From Pseudohongiella sp. (GTDB lineage: Bacteria > Pseudomonadota > Gammaproteobacteria > Pseudomonadales > Pseudohongiellaceae), in assembly GCA_030652635.1 (NCBI GenBank), contig JAUSPW010000670.1:1-5828 (forward strand): DNA of 5,828 bases, read 5' to 3'. Both the position numbers and the translations under genes were made by a program. A model generated the notes under the pieces. That model searched no databases. It was not told where the DNA came from and worked only from the letters and a program-made list of their open reading frames with translations. Shown in pieces: positions 1-5,133 of the stretch (position 1 is the stretch's first letter; each line of letters starts with the position of its first letter).

Positions 1-383
1 AAGAACTGATCGACATGATGGATAAAAATTATATCGGTTGGGCAAACTACCTTGCGCCCTTAGTGATGGGCGGTCGTGCTGAGTCGGTTGCCGTCAAGGA
101 ATTAACCACCAGCTTTTGTTCCACGGATCCGCTGGTGGCAAAAACCTTTGCCAGAGCGACGTTTTTTTCTGACTACAGAGATATTCTGCCCAATTGTCAG
201 GTCCCGACGCTGGTATTGCAAAGTCTGGTTGATCCGCTCGCGTCAGTCAGTGTTGGTCAGTTTGTGGCGGATCGATTGCCGCGTGGTACTTTGAAAGTCG
301 TGGATACCCAAGGCCATTGCATTCACATGACTGATCCTGCGTTAACTGAGGCTGAGATCCGTGCGTTTTTGAGCAACAACTGA
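1..383 (+). CDS. RsbQ-like alpha/beta hydrolase, C-terminal part (5' end outside window)
   Basis: The open frame enters from the left edge (first full codon at base 3) and ends at TGA 381-383, so only about 126 C-terminal residues are visible. They resemble the second half of RsbQ, the Bacillus stress-signalling alpha/beta hydrolase related to the KAI2/DAD2 receptors. Shared blocks include KNYIGWA, FCSTDP and FFSDYR. The last two members of the catalytic triad are present: Asp at 231-233 (motif LVDPLA) and His at 315-317 (motif GHCIHM). They are 28 residues apart, the spacing of RsbQ Asp219 and His247. The nucleophile Ser must lie upstream of the window. RsbQ is thought to make or deliver a small ligand to a PAS-domain partner. 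The partner here, if any, may be upstream; PAS proteins also occur at the far right of the window. The internal ATG at 15 is not the true start. The family call is firm; the substrate is unknown. Confidence 0.85.
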   Translation, partial: ELIDMMDKNYIGWANYLAPLVMGGRAESVAVKELTTSFCSTDPLVAKTFARATFFSDYRDILPNCQVPTLVLQSLVDPLASVSVGQFVADRLPRGTLKVVDTQGHCIHMTDPALTEAEIRAFLSNN

Positions 384-962
384 AAAGATGTGCCAGGTGT
401 GAGATGAGCCATCCGGCGCCACACCCGACAGTTTATGCTCGGTGAACGACAGGATTTTAAAACCCTGAAAACGTGTTTTCACTTGTACGTCGGTGAGTAC
501 CAATACATCCTGCCACCAGGCATCTTTGTTGTAATTTGGCCCCGCCATGGTGTCGTCGGGGCCTAGAAATGAACCACAAAATATGCCGCCAGTCACAAGT
601 GCTTGTGTTATCCGCTGCCATACAAAATCGAATTCGTGCGGAGGGCAAAAGAACAGGCTGGCGTCAGCAACCATCAGCGAACAGGGTGGGTAAGAGAAGC
701 TGCTGAAACTGGCTTGGGTCAGGTGAACTTGTTTGTCTGACTGAAAGCGCCGCTGGCAACGTTTGATGGATGCCTGCTCAATATCAAATCCGTGTACTTC
801 AAATCCTTCGCTGCGCAGAAAGGCTATGTCACTGCCGGCACCGCATCCGCAGTCAATGGCGATGCGCGGGGCGCCCGCCATGGTGACGGCATACCTGAGA
901 TCCGCGCGCACCGGACGTTGTTCAGTCGCATCAAAATATTGCTGTTTTTCGTTGGACAGCAT
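342..962 (-). CDS. Class I SAM-dependent methyltransferase
   Basis: This is a 206-residue protein with a Rossmann-type methyltransferase fold. Motif I is at residues 35-45 (AIDCGCGAGSD) and binds S-adenosylmethionine. The acidic residue ending strand beta-2 is Asp60 (HGFDIE). A later block around residues 117-134 (RITQALVTGGIFCGSFLG) matches the post-motif III region of small TehB/UbiE-like methyltransferases. The C-terminal part carries a WHIFSV strand typical of these single-domain enzymes. The acceptor substrate cannot be read from the sequence. The ATG at 962 lies 13 bases after the stop of the acetyltransferase gene, with only a weak CAGG upstream, so translation is probably coupled. An in-frame stop at 996-998 bars a much longer N-terminus. 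The last 13 codons and the stop overlap the 3' end of the convergent hydrolase by 42 bases. Confidence 0.85.
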   Translation of the reverse strand: MLSNEKQQYFDATEQRPVRADLRYAVTMAGAPRIAIDCGCGAGSDIAFLRSEGFEVHGFDIEQASIKRCQRRFQSDKQVHLTQASFSSFSYPPCSLMVADASLFFCPPHEFDFVWQRITQALVTGGIFCGSFLGPDDTMAGPNYNKDAWWQDVLVLTDVQVKTRFQGFKILSFTEHKLSGVAPDGSSHTWHIFSVVAQKRTDLSLS

Positions 963-975
963 GAGGCCGGCCTGT

Positions 976-1500
976 TCAGTGTTGATAAGAATCGGTTAAC
1001 TCAAAAACCATGGTCTGTGACCTGAGCGCTGAACCCGCCCGTAACTCCTCAACATCACCGGTCGCAACAAAGCCGAAGGACTTATACAGACTCACAGCCG
1101 CATGATTGTTGGTGGTGACACCCAGCGTGATGCACTTGCAGTTCATGTTTACTGCCCACGTTTTGATTTGAGCAAGCAGGGCTTTAGCGATGCCTTTGCC
1201 GCGCATCTCCGGTGAAATCCACATCTGATAAACGTGAGCCACGCTCACATCAGCACGATGTATGACACCGCATGCAAGGCCAACAGCGTTACCATCAAAC
1301 TCGACAATCAAAGGCAACGCCAGCCCTTCCCTTAATGCCGGATTTACCCGGGCTTGCCACTCCTCATCAGTCAATGTCAGTTCGCGTTCAAACGTCGACC
1401 CAAACGCGTCCGGCGAATTTTCAAGCGAGCGCAAACGAATGCTTTTGTAGCGCTGCCAGTCGCTTGGCGTTAGCGGTCTGATGTTAGGTGTGGTCGCCAT
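976..1500 (-). CDS. GNAT-family N-acetyltransferase
   Basis: This is a 174-residue protein from the ATG at 1500. A TTG at 1509 would add three residues; I prefer the ATG because relatives begin close to the IRPLTPSDW segment. The acetyl-CoA pyrophosphate-binding motif R/Q-x-x-G-x-G/A is RGKGIA at residues 100-105, following strand beta-4 (HVYQMWISPEMR). The later motif N-x-x-A-x-x-LY-x-x-x-GF is at residues 132-144 (from N132 through SLYKSFGF), with Tyr139 at the usual general-acid position. The N-terminal region (LRSLENSPDAFGSTFERE) is typical of a large group of stand-alone GNATs that acetylate amines or protein N-termini; the true substrate is unknown. The start overlaps the 3' end of the small RHH gene by 17 bases and lacks a clear Shine-Dalgarno, so coupling to that gene is likely. 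It is probably co-transcribed with the methyltransferase downstream. Confidence 0.88.
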   Translation of the reverse strand: MATTPNIRPLTPSDWQRYKSIRLRSLENSPDAFGSTFERELTLTDEEWQARVNPALREGLALPLIVEFDGNAVGLACGVIHRADVSVAHVYQMWISPEMRGKGIAKALLAQIKTWAVNMNCKCITLGVTTNNHAAVSLYKSFGFVATGDVEELRAGSALRSQTMVFELTDSYQH

Positions 1501-1621
1501 GTGTCGCAAGATAGGCTGCTAACGCTTCAGCATAGAGTTGACTTTGGGGAATACGAAGCTCCTCAGCCAAATGCTCAGCTGCTTCGAATAATGGGTCAGG
1601 GAGTGAAATGGCGATTTTCAT
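1484..1621 (-). CDS. Small ribbon-helix-helix (MazE/CopG-type) protein
   Basis: From the ATG at 1621 this is a 45-residue protein. It begins with the short strand MKIAISLPD, followed by two helices (LFEAAEHLAEELRI, then SQLYAEALAAYLA). That is a complete ribbon-helix-helix fold and looks like the DNA-binding half of MazE-type antitoxins. Such antitoxins usually continue for another 30-40 residues that wrap the toxin. Here the frame stops directly after the second helix (TAA at 1484-1486), inside the first codons of the acetyltransferase. No MazF-like gene is present. The start is uncertain: the ATG at 1621 has no Shine-Dalgarno, while an in-frame ATG at 1687 has GGAG six bases upstream and would give 67 residues. 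The 1621 start matches family N-termini. A DNA-binding autoregulator, an orphan antitoxin remnant, or the antitoxin of an unusual RHH-GNAT pair are all possible. Confidence 0.7.
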   Translation of the reverse strand: MKIAISLPDPLFEAAEHLAEELRIPQSQLYAEALAAYLATHGDHT

Positions 1622-1719
1622 GGGATTGATGGTATCACCGGGGTTTAACCGCCGCAATTTGCAGTGTTTGCCTGTTATCAATGCCATGATTAACTCCATG
1701 CCATGTATTGCGTTTAATA

Positions 1720-1747
1720 TTTCCAATCGATTCATACTGGTTATAAA
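1720..1747 (+). promoter_or_regulatory. Candidate sigma-70 promoter for the YhhN-family gene
   Basis: A -10-like TATAAA lies at 1742-1747. It is preceded by a TG at 1738-1739 that could act as an extended -10 for TTATAA at 1741-1746. A weak -35-like TTTCCA lies at 1720-1725, with a 16-base spacer. Transcription would begin near 1753, leaving a leader of about 33 bases. The divergent RHH/GNAT operon must also be transcribed from this gap, but no convincing minus-strand pair was found; the best is TTGGAA with TATAAC, whose 19-base spacer is long. This call rests on eye-matching only. Confidence 0.35.
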
Positions 1748-1749
1748 CT

Positions 1750-1760
1750 GTCTGGCAGAC
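1750..1760. promoter_or_regulatory. 11-base perfect palindrome, possible operator
   Basis: The sequence GTCTG-G-CAGAC is a perfect inverted repeat with five-base arms around one central base. It lies in the gap between the divergent RHH/GNAT group and the YhhN-family gene, at the expected start site of the latter. Ribbon-helix-helix proteins bind short palindromes of this kind, and an RHH gene lies next to it, so it could be that protein's operator. A palindrome this short can also arise by chance. Confidence 0.3.
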
Positions 1761-1785
1761 GTCATTCCAAAAATGAGAAAAAATC

Positions 1786-2499
1786 ATGACAGCTCTCGCA
1801 AAAGAACCCTCAACAAACCCTGACCTCGTCCCAAGCACACCTCTTCTTGCAGGTGTCCCGATATTGTGGCTGGCGGCTTTTATTGGCTTCAGCCTGTTAT
1901 ATATTGCGCTGCCGGGCCTCATCCCCTCGGGCTGGAGCTGGTTGTTTAAAATTATTCCGATCGCCTTGCTGCTGTTTCTGGCACTGACCAGAACCGAGGG
2001 CAGGGTGCGCACGCTGCTGGGTTTGGGTCTTGTGCTGTCAGCGATCGGAGATGTTTTGTTGGCGATGGATGGTTTGTTTGTGCAGGGGCTTGCCGCCTTT
2101 TTGTTGGCTCAGGTCACCTACACAGCGTTGTTTGTCACGCAGCGACGTTGGCAGCCCCGGCGCTTGCCGTGGGGCGCGCTGATACTGGTGTATGCACTGG
2201 TGTGTACGCTGGTGATTGTGCCGGCGGCGGGTGATATGCAGTTGCCGGTGACCGCCTACATGATTGCCATCAGCCTGATGGCGATCACCGCGGGTTTTCG
2301 CAACGATCAGCAGTTCTTGTGGGTGGCCATGGGCGCGTTGATCTTTATGATCAGCGACACACTGATTGCGGTAGGCCGCTTTGTGACGCCGTTTGAATAC
2401 TCAGGCATCGCGGTAATGAGCACGTACTACCTGGCCCAATTGCTGATTTGTGTGGGCATTGTACGACACAGCGGCAGATCAGCAGGCGCTGTCACCTGA
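1786..2499 (+). CDS. YhhN-family integral membrane protein (lysoplasmalogenase-like)
   Basis: This 237-residue, very hydrophobic protein has about eight membrane segments, roughly at residues 24-43, 53-68, 76-93, 97-117, 128-147, 154-171, 176-196 and 206-226. It matches the YhhN/TMEM86 family. Characterised members hydrolyse the vinyl-ether bond of lysoplasmalogen to an aldehyde and a glycerophospho-head group. The two family acidic motifs are present: SAIGDVLL with Asp89, and ISDTLIA with Asp191. The closing YYLAQLLICVG helix is also typical. The cytosolic N-terminal stretch of about 22 residues is polar and proline-rich. The start at 1786 is preceded by a modest GAG (1775-1777) eight bases away. 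Its 3' end overlaps the convergent dehalogenase-type gene by 8 bases. Membership is clear. Activity on lysoplasmalogen is inferred, since many aerobic bacteria lack plasmalogens and the true substrate may differ. Confidence 0.88.
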   Translation: MTALAKEPSTNPDLVPSTPLLAGVPILWLAAFIGFSLLYIALPGLIPSGWSWLFKIIPIALLLFLALTRTEGRVRTLLGLGLVLSAIGDVLLAMDGLFVQGLAAFLLAQVTYTALFVTQRRWQPRRLPWGALILVYALVCTLVIVPAAGDMQLPVTAYMIAISLMAITAGFRNDQQFLWVAMGALIFMISDTLIAVGRFVTPFEYSGIAVMSTYYLAQLLICVGIVRHSGRSAGAVT

Positions 2500-3172
2500 T
2501 CGCCCAACCGCCACAAACCGGGAACACTTGTCCCACGAAACAGTCGGCGGCACTGCTGCACAGGTACGCGGCAAACAGCGCATCTTCGCGCGCTGACACC
2601 AGACGGCCGAGCGGTACCTCGCGACTCAGACGTTCCTGAAATTTCGGGTTGGCCTGCACCTCGGCCGGGAAGTAGGTCGGGTTATCAACAAAGTTCTGAG
2701 CAATGGCATTGACCTGAATATTCTTCGGCGCCAACTCAACGCCGACGGCCTGCACATAAGCGAGCTGGGCGCCTCGCGCGGCACTATAAGTTGAGGCGCG
2801 TTTCATGCCCTTCAGTGCTGAGGCGCTGCCAATCACAAGAATTTTGCCGCCGCCCTGTTGGTTCATCATTGGCACCACCGAGGAAATCAAGCGTGGCAGC
2901 GGGTCCACCAATGCGGCGAACACGCTGCGCCATTCCTGCTCTTCAACCGCGATGGCTGCCGTACTGGGCGCAAGGATGGACAAGTTGATGACCAACACAT
3001 CAATCGGGCCCGTGTCCTGTATCAGTTTTTCTGCAGCGCCGGGTGGCGCAAGTGGCTCGGTGCTGCTGACCACCTCGGCTCCTTGCTCCGCAAATACCTC
3101 GCATAGTACAGGGCCCATAAATTCGCTCGCCTGCGTGATGAGAGCGCGCTTGCCTGTCAGTGTGTTTTGCAT
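2492..3172 (-). CDS. Halohydrin dehalogenase-type SDR-fold protein
   Basis: This 226-residue protein has the short-chain dehydrogenase fold but not a working NAD(P) site. Where SDRs carry TGxxxGxG, it has T13-QASE-F18-M19-G20, exactly the T-x4-F/Y-x-G motif of halohydrin dehalogenases, where the aromatic residue fills the nucleotide site and lines the halide pocket. The SDR NNAG motif is degraded to INLS (62-65). The catalytic residues read S116-x12-Y129-x3-R133, the halohydrin dehalogenase triad (Ser132, Tyr145, Arg149 in HheC), with Arg replacing the SDR Lys. The segment AIAQNFVDNPTYFP (156-169) aligns with the HheC halide-binding loop. Such enzymes convert vicinal haloalcohols to epoxide plus halide without cofactor, and reverse this with anions such as azide, cyanide or nitrite. 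The start at 3172 is chosen for its AAGGA ribosome site six bases upstream. The gene is alone on its strand. Motifs are directly seen; activity is inferred. Confidence 0.85.
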   Translation of the reverse strand: MQNTLTGKRALITQASEFMGPVLCEVFAEQGAEVVSSTEPLAPPGAAEKLIQDTGPIDVLVINLSILAPSTAAIAVEEQEWRSVFAALVDPLPRLISSVVPMMNQQGGGKILVIGSASALKGMKRASTYSAARGAQLAYVQAVGVELAPKNIQVNAIAQNFVDNPTYFPAEVQANPKFQERLSREVPLGRLVSAREDALFAAYLCSSAADCFVGQVFPVCGGWAIR

Positions 3173-3178
3173 GGGAAA

Positions 3179-3183
3179 TCCTT
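3179..3183 (-). promoter_or_regulatory. Strong ribosome binding site of the dehalogenase-type gene
   Basis: On the minus strand this reads AAGGA, six bases before the ATG at 3172. It settles the start against a longer in-frame extension that would run back to 3316 and overlap the divergent DUF2147 gene. No convincing minus-strand -10/-35 pair was found upstream of it. Confidence 0.7.
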
Positions 3184-3197
3184 GTATTTTGGCCAAC

Positions 3198-3225
3198 TTG
3201 ACATGAGTACGATGCCCCATATACT
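3198..3225 (+). promoter_or_regulatory. Near-consensus sigma-70 promoter for the DUF2147 gene
   Basis: A perfect -35 box TTGACA lies at 3198-3203. A 16-base spacer follows, then a -10 box TATACT at 3220-3225 that differs from consensus at one base. Transcription would start near 3232, giving a leader of about 38 bases before the ATG at 3270. An AAAAGG Shine-Dalgarno lies about 8 bases before that ATG. The promoter sits between the divergent DUF2147 and dehalogenase-type genes. It is the best promoter in the window by eye. Confidence 0.7.
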
Positions 3226-3269
3226 CCAATCTTCCTGCCACAAAAACAACAGCCCAAAAGGTAACTGAG

Positions 3270-3680
3270 ATGACCTCAATTCTGAACCGCGTGTGTAGCG
3301 CCGCCCTGATTTCCACCGTGCTGATCGGCGCGTCACAAGGCGCGCTCGCGCAAGATATTCACGGCATCTGGCGCACCGAATTGACAGAGGAAGGATACCT
3401 GGAAGTGAACATTGAAGCCTGCGATACCAACCTGCTGTGCGGCACAATTCTGCGGGCACGAGATCCGCAGGGTAATGAGCAGCCTTATGAACACACCGGA
3501 AAACGCATGATCTGGGATATGGTCGCGAGTGGTCCGACAAACTGGGTCGATGGGCAGATCTGGGACCCGCGCAAAGACCGCACCTTCAAATCGCGCCTGG
3601 AGTTGTCGGGCGACAGTCTGATGGTATCGGGTTGTGTGTTCAGGATCTGCCAGACTCAGACCTGGCAACGCCATCTATAA
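3270..3680 (+). CDS. Exported DUF2147-family protein
   Basis: This 136-residue protein begins with a clear signal peptide: Arg7, a hydrophobic core at about 9-22, and an ALA-QD cleavage site between residues 27 and 28. The mature part of about 109 residues matches DUF2147. It opens with GIWRTE, has a central WDMVASGPTNWVDGQIWDP block (about 82-100), then a K-rich turn and paired strands, and ends with the family's QTQTWQR. Members are small secreted or periplasmic beta-rich proteins of unknown role. Four cysteines in the mature chain (51, 57, 122, 127) could form two disulfides after export. It has its own strong promoter and is divergent from the dehalogenase-type gene, from which it is separated by 97 bases. 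No enzymatic function can be assigned. Confidence 0.88.
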   Translation: MTSILNRVCSAALISTVLIGASQGALAQDIHGIWRTELTEEGYLEVNIEACDTNLLCGTILRARDPQGNEQPYEHTGKRMIWDMVASGPTNWVDGQIWDPRKDRTFKSRLELSGDSLMVSGCVFRICQTQTWQRHL

Positions 3681-3713
3681 TTCCTGGATCAATCTCCTTT
3701 TATATTCAGGAAT
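3680..3713. terminator. Hairpin between convergent genes, possible bidirectional terminator
   Basis: The arms ATTCCTGGAT (3680-3689) and ATTCAGGAAT (3704-3713) pair over ten positions, with one G-U wobble in the plus-strand RNA, around a 14-base T-rich loop. The hairpin fills the 34-base gap between the convergent ends of the DUF2147 gene and the histidine kinase gene, where a shared terminator is expected. It is A/T-rich and lacks a clean run of U after the stem, so it may be weak or act by another route. Confidence 0.45.
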
Positions 3714-3714
3714 C

Positions 3715-5127
3715 TCATGCGCCCGCGCTTGTATGCTCCAACTCAAAACTCAGTTCAAAACGGGTGGGATTCCGTTGATTAACCGTGAGCTGCGCTTCGA
3801 TTTGTGACGCTAAGGACTGCATTAACAGCAGTCCCAGCGTTTCACCACCCGCCGTTTCATCTTTAGGAGGCAGACCAATACCGTTGTCGGAAACTGACAA
3901 AATTGCTTTGCCGTTTTCATTCAGTTTGAGTGCAACGGTCAATGTGCCGCATCGGTTGTCAGGAAACGCATGTTTGAGTGCATTTGTGACCAACTCGTTC
4001 ACAATCAGACCCAAGGGCAGGCTGCGGTTCATCGACAGTATCAATGGATCCAGATCAAGCTGCAGATCTATACGGTTTCTATCTACACCAAAGGACTGCA
4101 CCAGATTATGGGTGAGCGAGGTAATAAATTCGGTGGCATCTATCTGGGCAAAGTCCTGCGACTGATAAAGAATCTGGTGGATCAGCGAGATGGTTTTGAC
4201 GCGGTTCTGGCTGTCACGCAAAGCTGTTCGCGCTTGTTCCCCGACCACCTGATCCATTTGCATACCAATCAGGCTATCGATGATCTGCAAATTGTTTTTC
4301 ACCCGGTGATGAATCTCCGACAGCAGTGTTTCCTTGGTGAGCAGGGCAGATTTGAGTGATTTTTCCTGCTGCTTACGTTCGGTAATATCTACCACTGACG
4401 CCAGAATCATTACGCCGGTGGCGGCACGCAGTGGGTTCAAACCGATTTCGACGGGGAACTCGTTACCCTGCTTGTTCAGCGCATACAGGTCTCTGCCTTG
4501 CCCCATCACCCGGGATACAGGTTGGCCTATGTAAGCATGACGCACGTCGGGGTGATGAGCTCTGAAACGCTCAGGTACCAGCATGTCGATGTTTGCGCCA
4601 ATCAGCTCGTCACGGCTGTAGCCAAACATGGTTTCAATCATGGAATTAACCAGCGTGATCTTGCCATCTTTGTCGGTCATGATCATGCCATTGGGTGCGG
4701 CTTCAACGGCAAGGTTGACCATTTCTTGCGACCGTTTTCGCTCCGTGATATCCACAATGGTCGCAAAGATAAACGCGCGCTCGCCAATGGTGATCGGGTT
4801 CAGGCCAATCTCTACCGGAATTTCACTGCCACTTTTGTGTAAACCATACAGGTCGCGGCCATGGCCCATGGCGCGTGCCTGGGGGTTCACAAAATAACTG
4901 GCACGCATGTGCGGGTGTGCGCCTGCAAAACGACCGGGCACCAGCTGCTCAATGGGTTTGCCCAGCAATTCATTACGCTGGTAACCAAACAAGGTTTCGA
5001 CGCTGGAGTTGGCCAACACAATGTTGCCACCGTCATCAACGATGACCATGCCATTGGGCGCCGCCTCGATCGCAAAGTGCATCAGTTTGTCATTGTCCAA
5101 CAATACTGATTGATCTTCTGATAGCAA
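3715..5127 (-). CDS. Tandem-PAS sensor histidine kinase, HisKA_2 type
   Basis: This 470-residue protein has no signal peptide or membrane segment, so it is probably cytosolic. PAS domain 1 covers about residues 15-130 and PAS domain 2 about 136-252. Both end in VDITERK and are closely alike. HisKA_2 dimerisation follows (about 265-345), with the EIHHRVKNNLQ motif and likely phospho-acceptor His274. The HATPase_c_2 domain (about 365-465) has an N box (NELVTNALKHAF, Asn377), a G1 box (DNGIGLP, Asp414) and a G2-like ETLGLLLM. There is no receiver or output domain, so it must phosphorylate a separate partner encoded elsewhere. The start is TTG at 5127: a stop codon lies three codons upstream, the first internal ATG is residue 16, and AGGAGG (5138-5143) lies ten bases before the TTG. 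It follows the EAL gene by six bases, which suggests joint expression. The sensed ligand is unknown. Confidence 0.9.
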   Translation of the reverse strand: MLSEDQSVLLDNDKLMHFAIEAAPNGMVIVDDGGNIVLANSSVETLFGYQRNELLGKPIEQLVPGRFAGAHPHMRASYFVNPQARAMGHGRDLYGLHKSGSEIPVEIGLNPITIGERAFIFATIVDITERKRSQEMVNLAVEAAPNGMIMTDKDGKITLVNSMIETMFGYSRDELIGANIDMLVPERFRAHHPDVRHAYIGQPVSRVMGQGRDLYALNKQGNEFPVEIGLNPLRAATGVMILASVVDITERKQQEKSLKSALLTKETLLSEIHHRVKNNLQIIDSLIGMQMDQVVGEQARTALRDSQNRVKTISLIHQILYQSQDFAQIDATEFITSLTHNLVQSFGVDRNRIDLQLDLDPLILSMNRSLPLGLIVNELVTNALKHAFPDNRCGTLTVALKLNENGKAILSVSDNGIGLPPKDETAGGETLGLLLMQSLASQIEAQLTVNQRNPTRFELSFELEHTSAGA

Positions 5128-5133
5128 GTGACT

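Noticed and set aside
396..425. Inverted repeat GGTGTG/CACACC just after the hydrolase stop, as a terminator
   Set aside because: It lies inside methyltransferase coding sequence, has an 18-base loop and no T run.
763..1025. Two plus-strand open frames opposite the methyltransferase and acetyltransferase
   Set aside because: They are shadows of strongly supported minus-strand genes and show no family motifs.
1484..1621. Complete MazEF system
   Set aside because: No MazF-like toxin is encoded next to the RHH protein; the following gene is a GNAT.
1679..1710. Imperfect inverted repeat with CAAT..CATG and CATG..ATTG arms upstream of the RHH gene
   Set aside because: Arms are unequal and interrupted, and the similarity comes from repeated CATGG words; not strong enough to call an operator.
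2492..3172. Reading the gene as an ordinary NAD(P)-dependent SDR oxidoreductase or enoyl-ACP reductase
   Set aside because: The glycine loop, NNAG and the catalytic Lys are all missing, while both halohydrin dehalogenase motifs are exact.
3173..3316. N-terminal extension of the dehalogenase-type gene back to 3316
   Set aside because: It would overlap the signal-peptide region of the divergent DUF2147 gene and its promoter. The ATG at 3172 has a strong AAGGA site and matches the family N-terminus.
3000..3674. Minus-strand open frames across the DUF2147 gene and the adjacent intergenic region
   Set aside because: They are Arg/Cys-rich, low-plausibility translations that run over a clear signal-peptide gene and its promoter.
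3785..5109. Several plus-strand open frames opposite the histidine kinase
   Set aside because: They lie antisense to clear PAS and kinase domains, and similar frames recur only because the PAS domain is duplicated.
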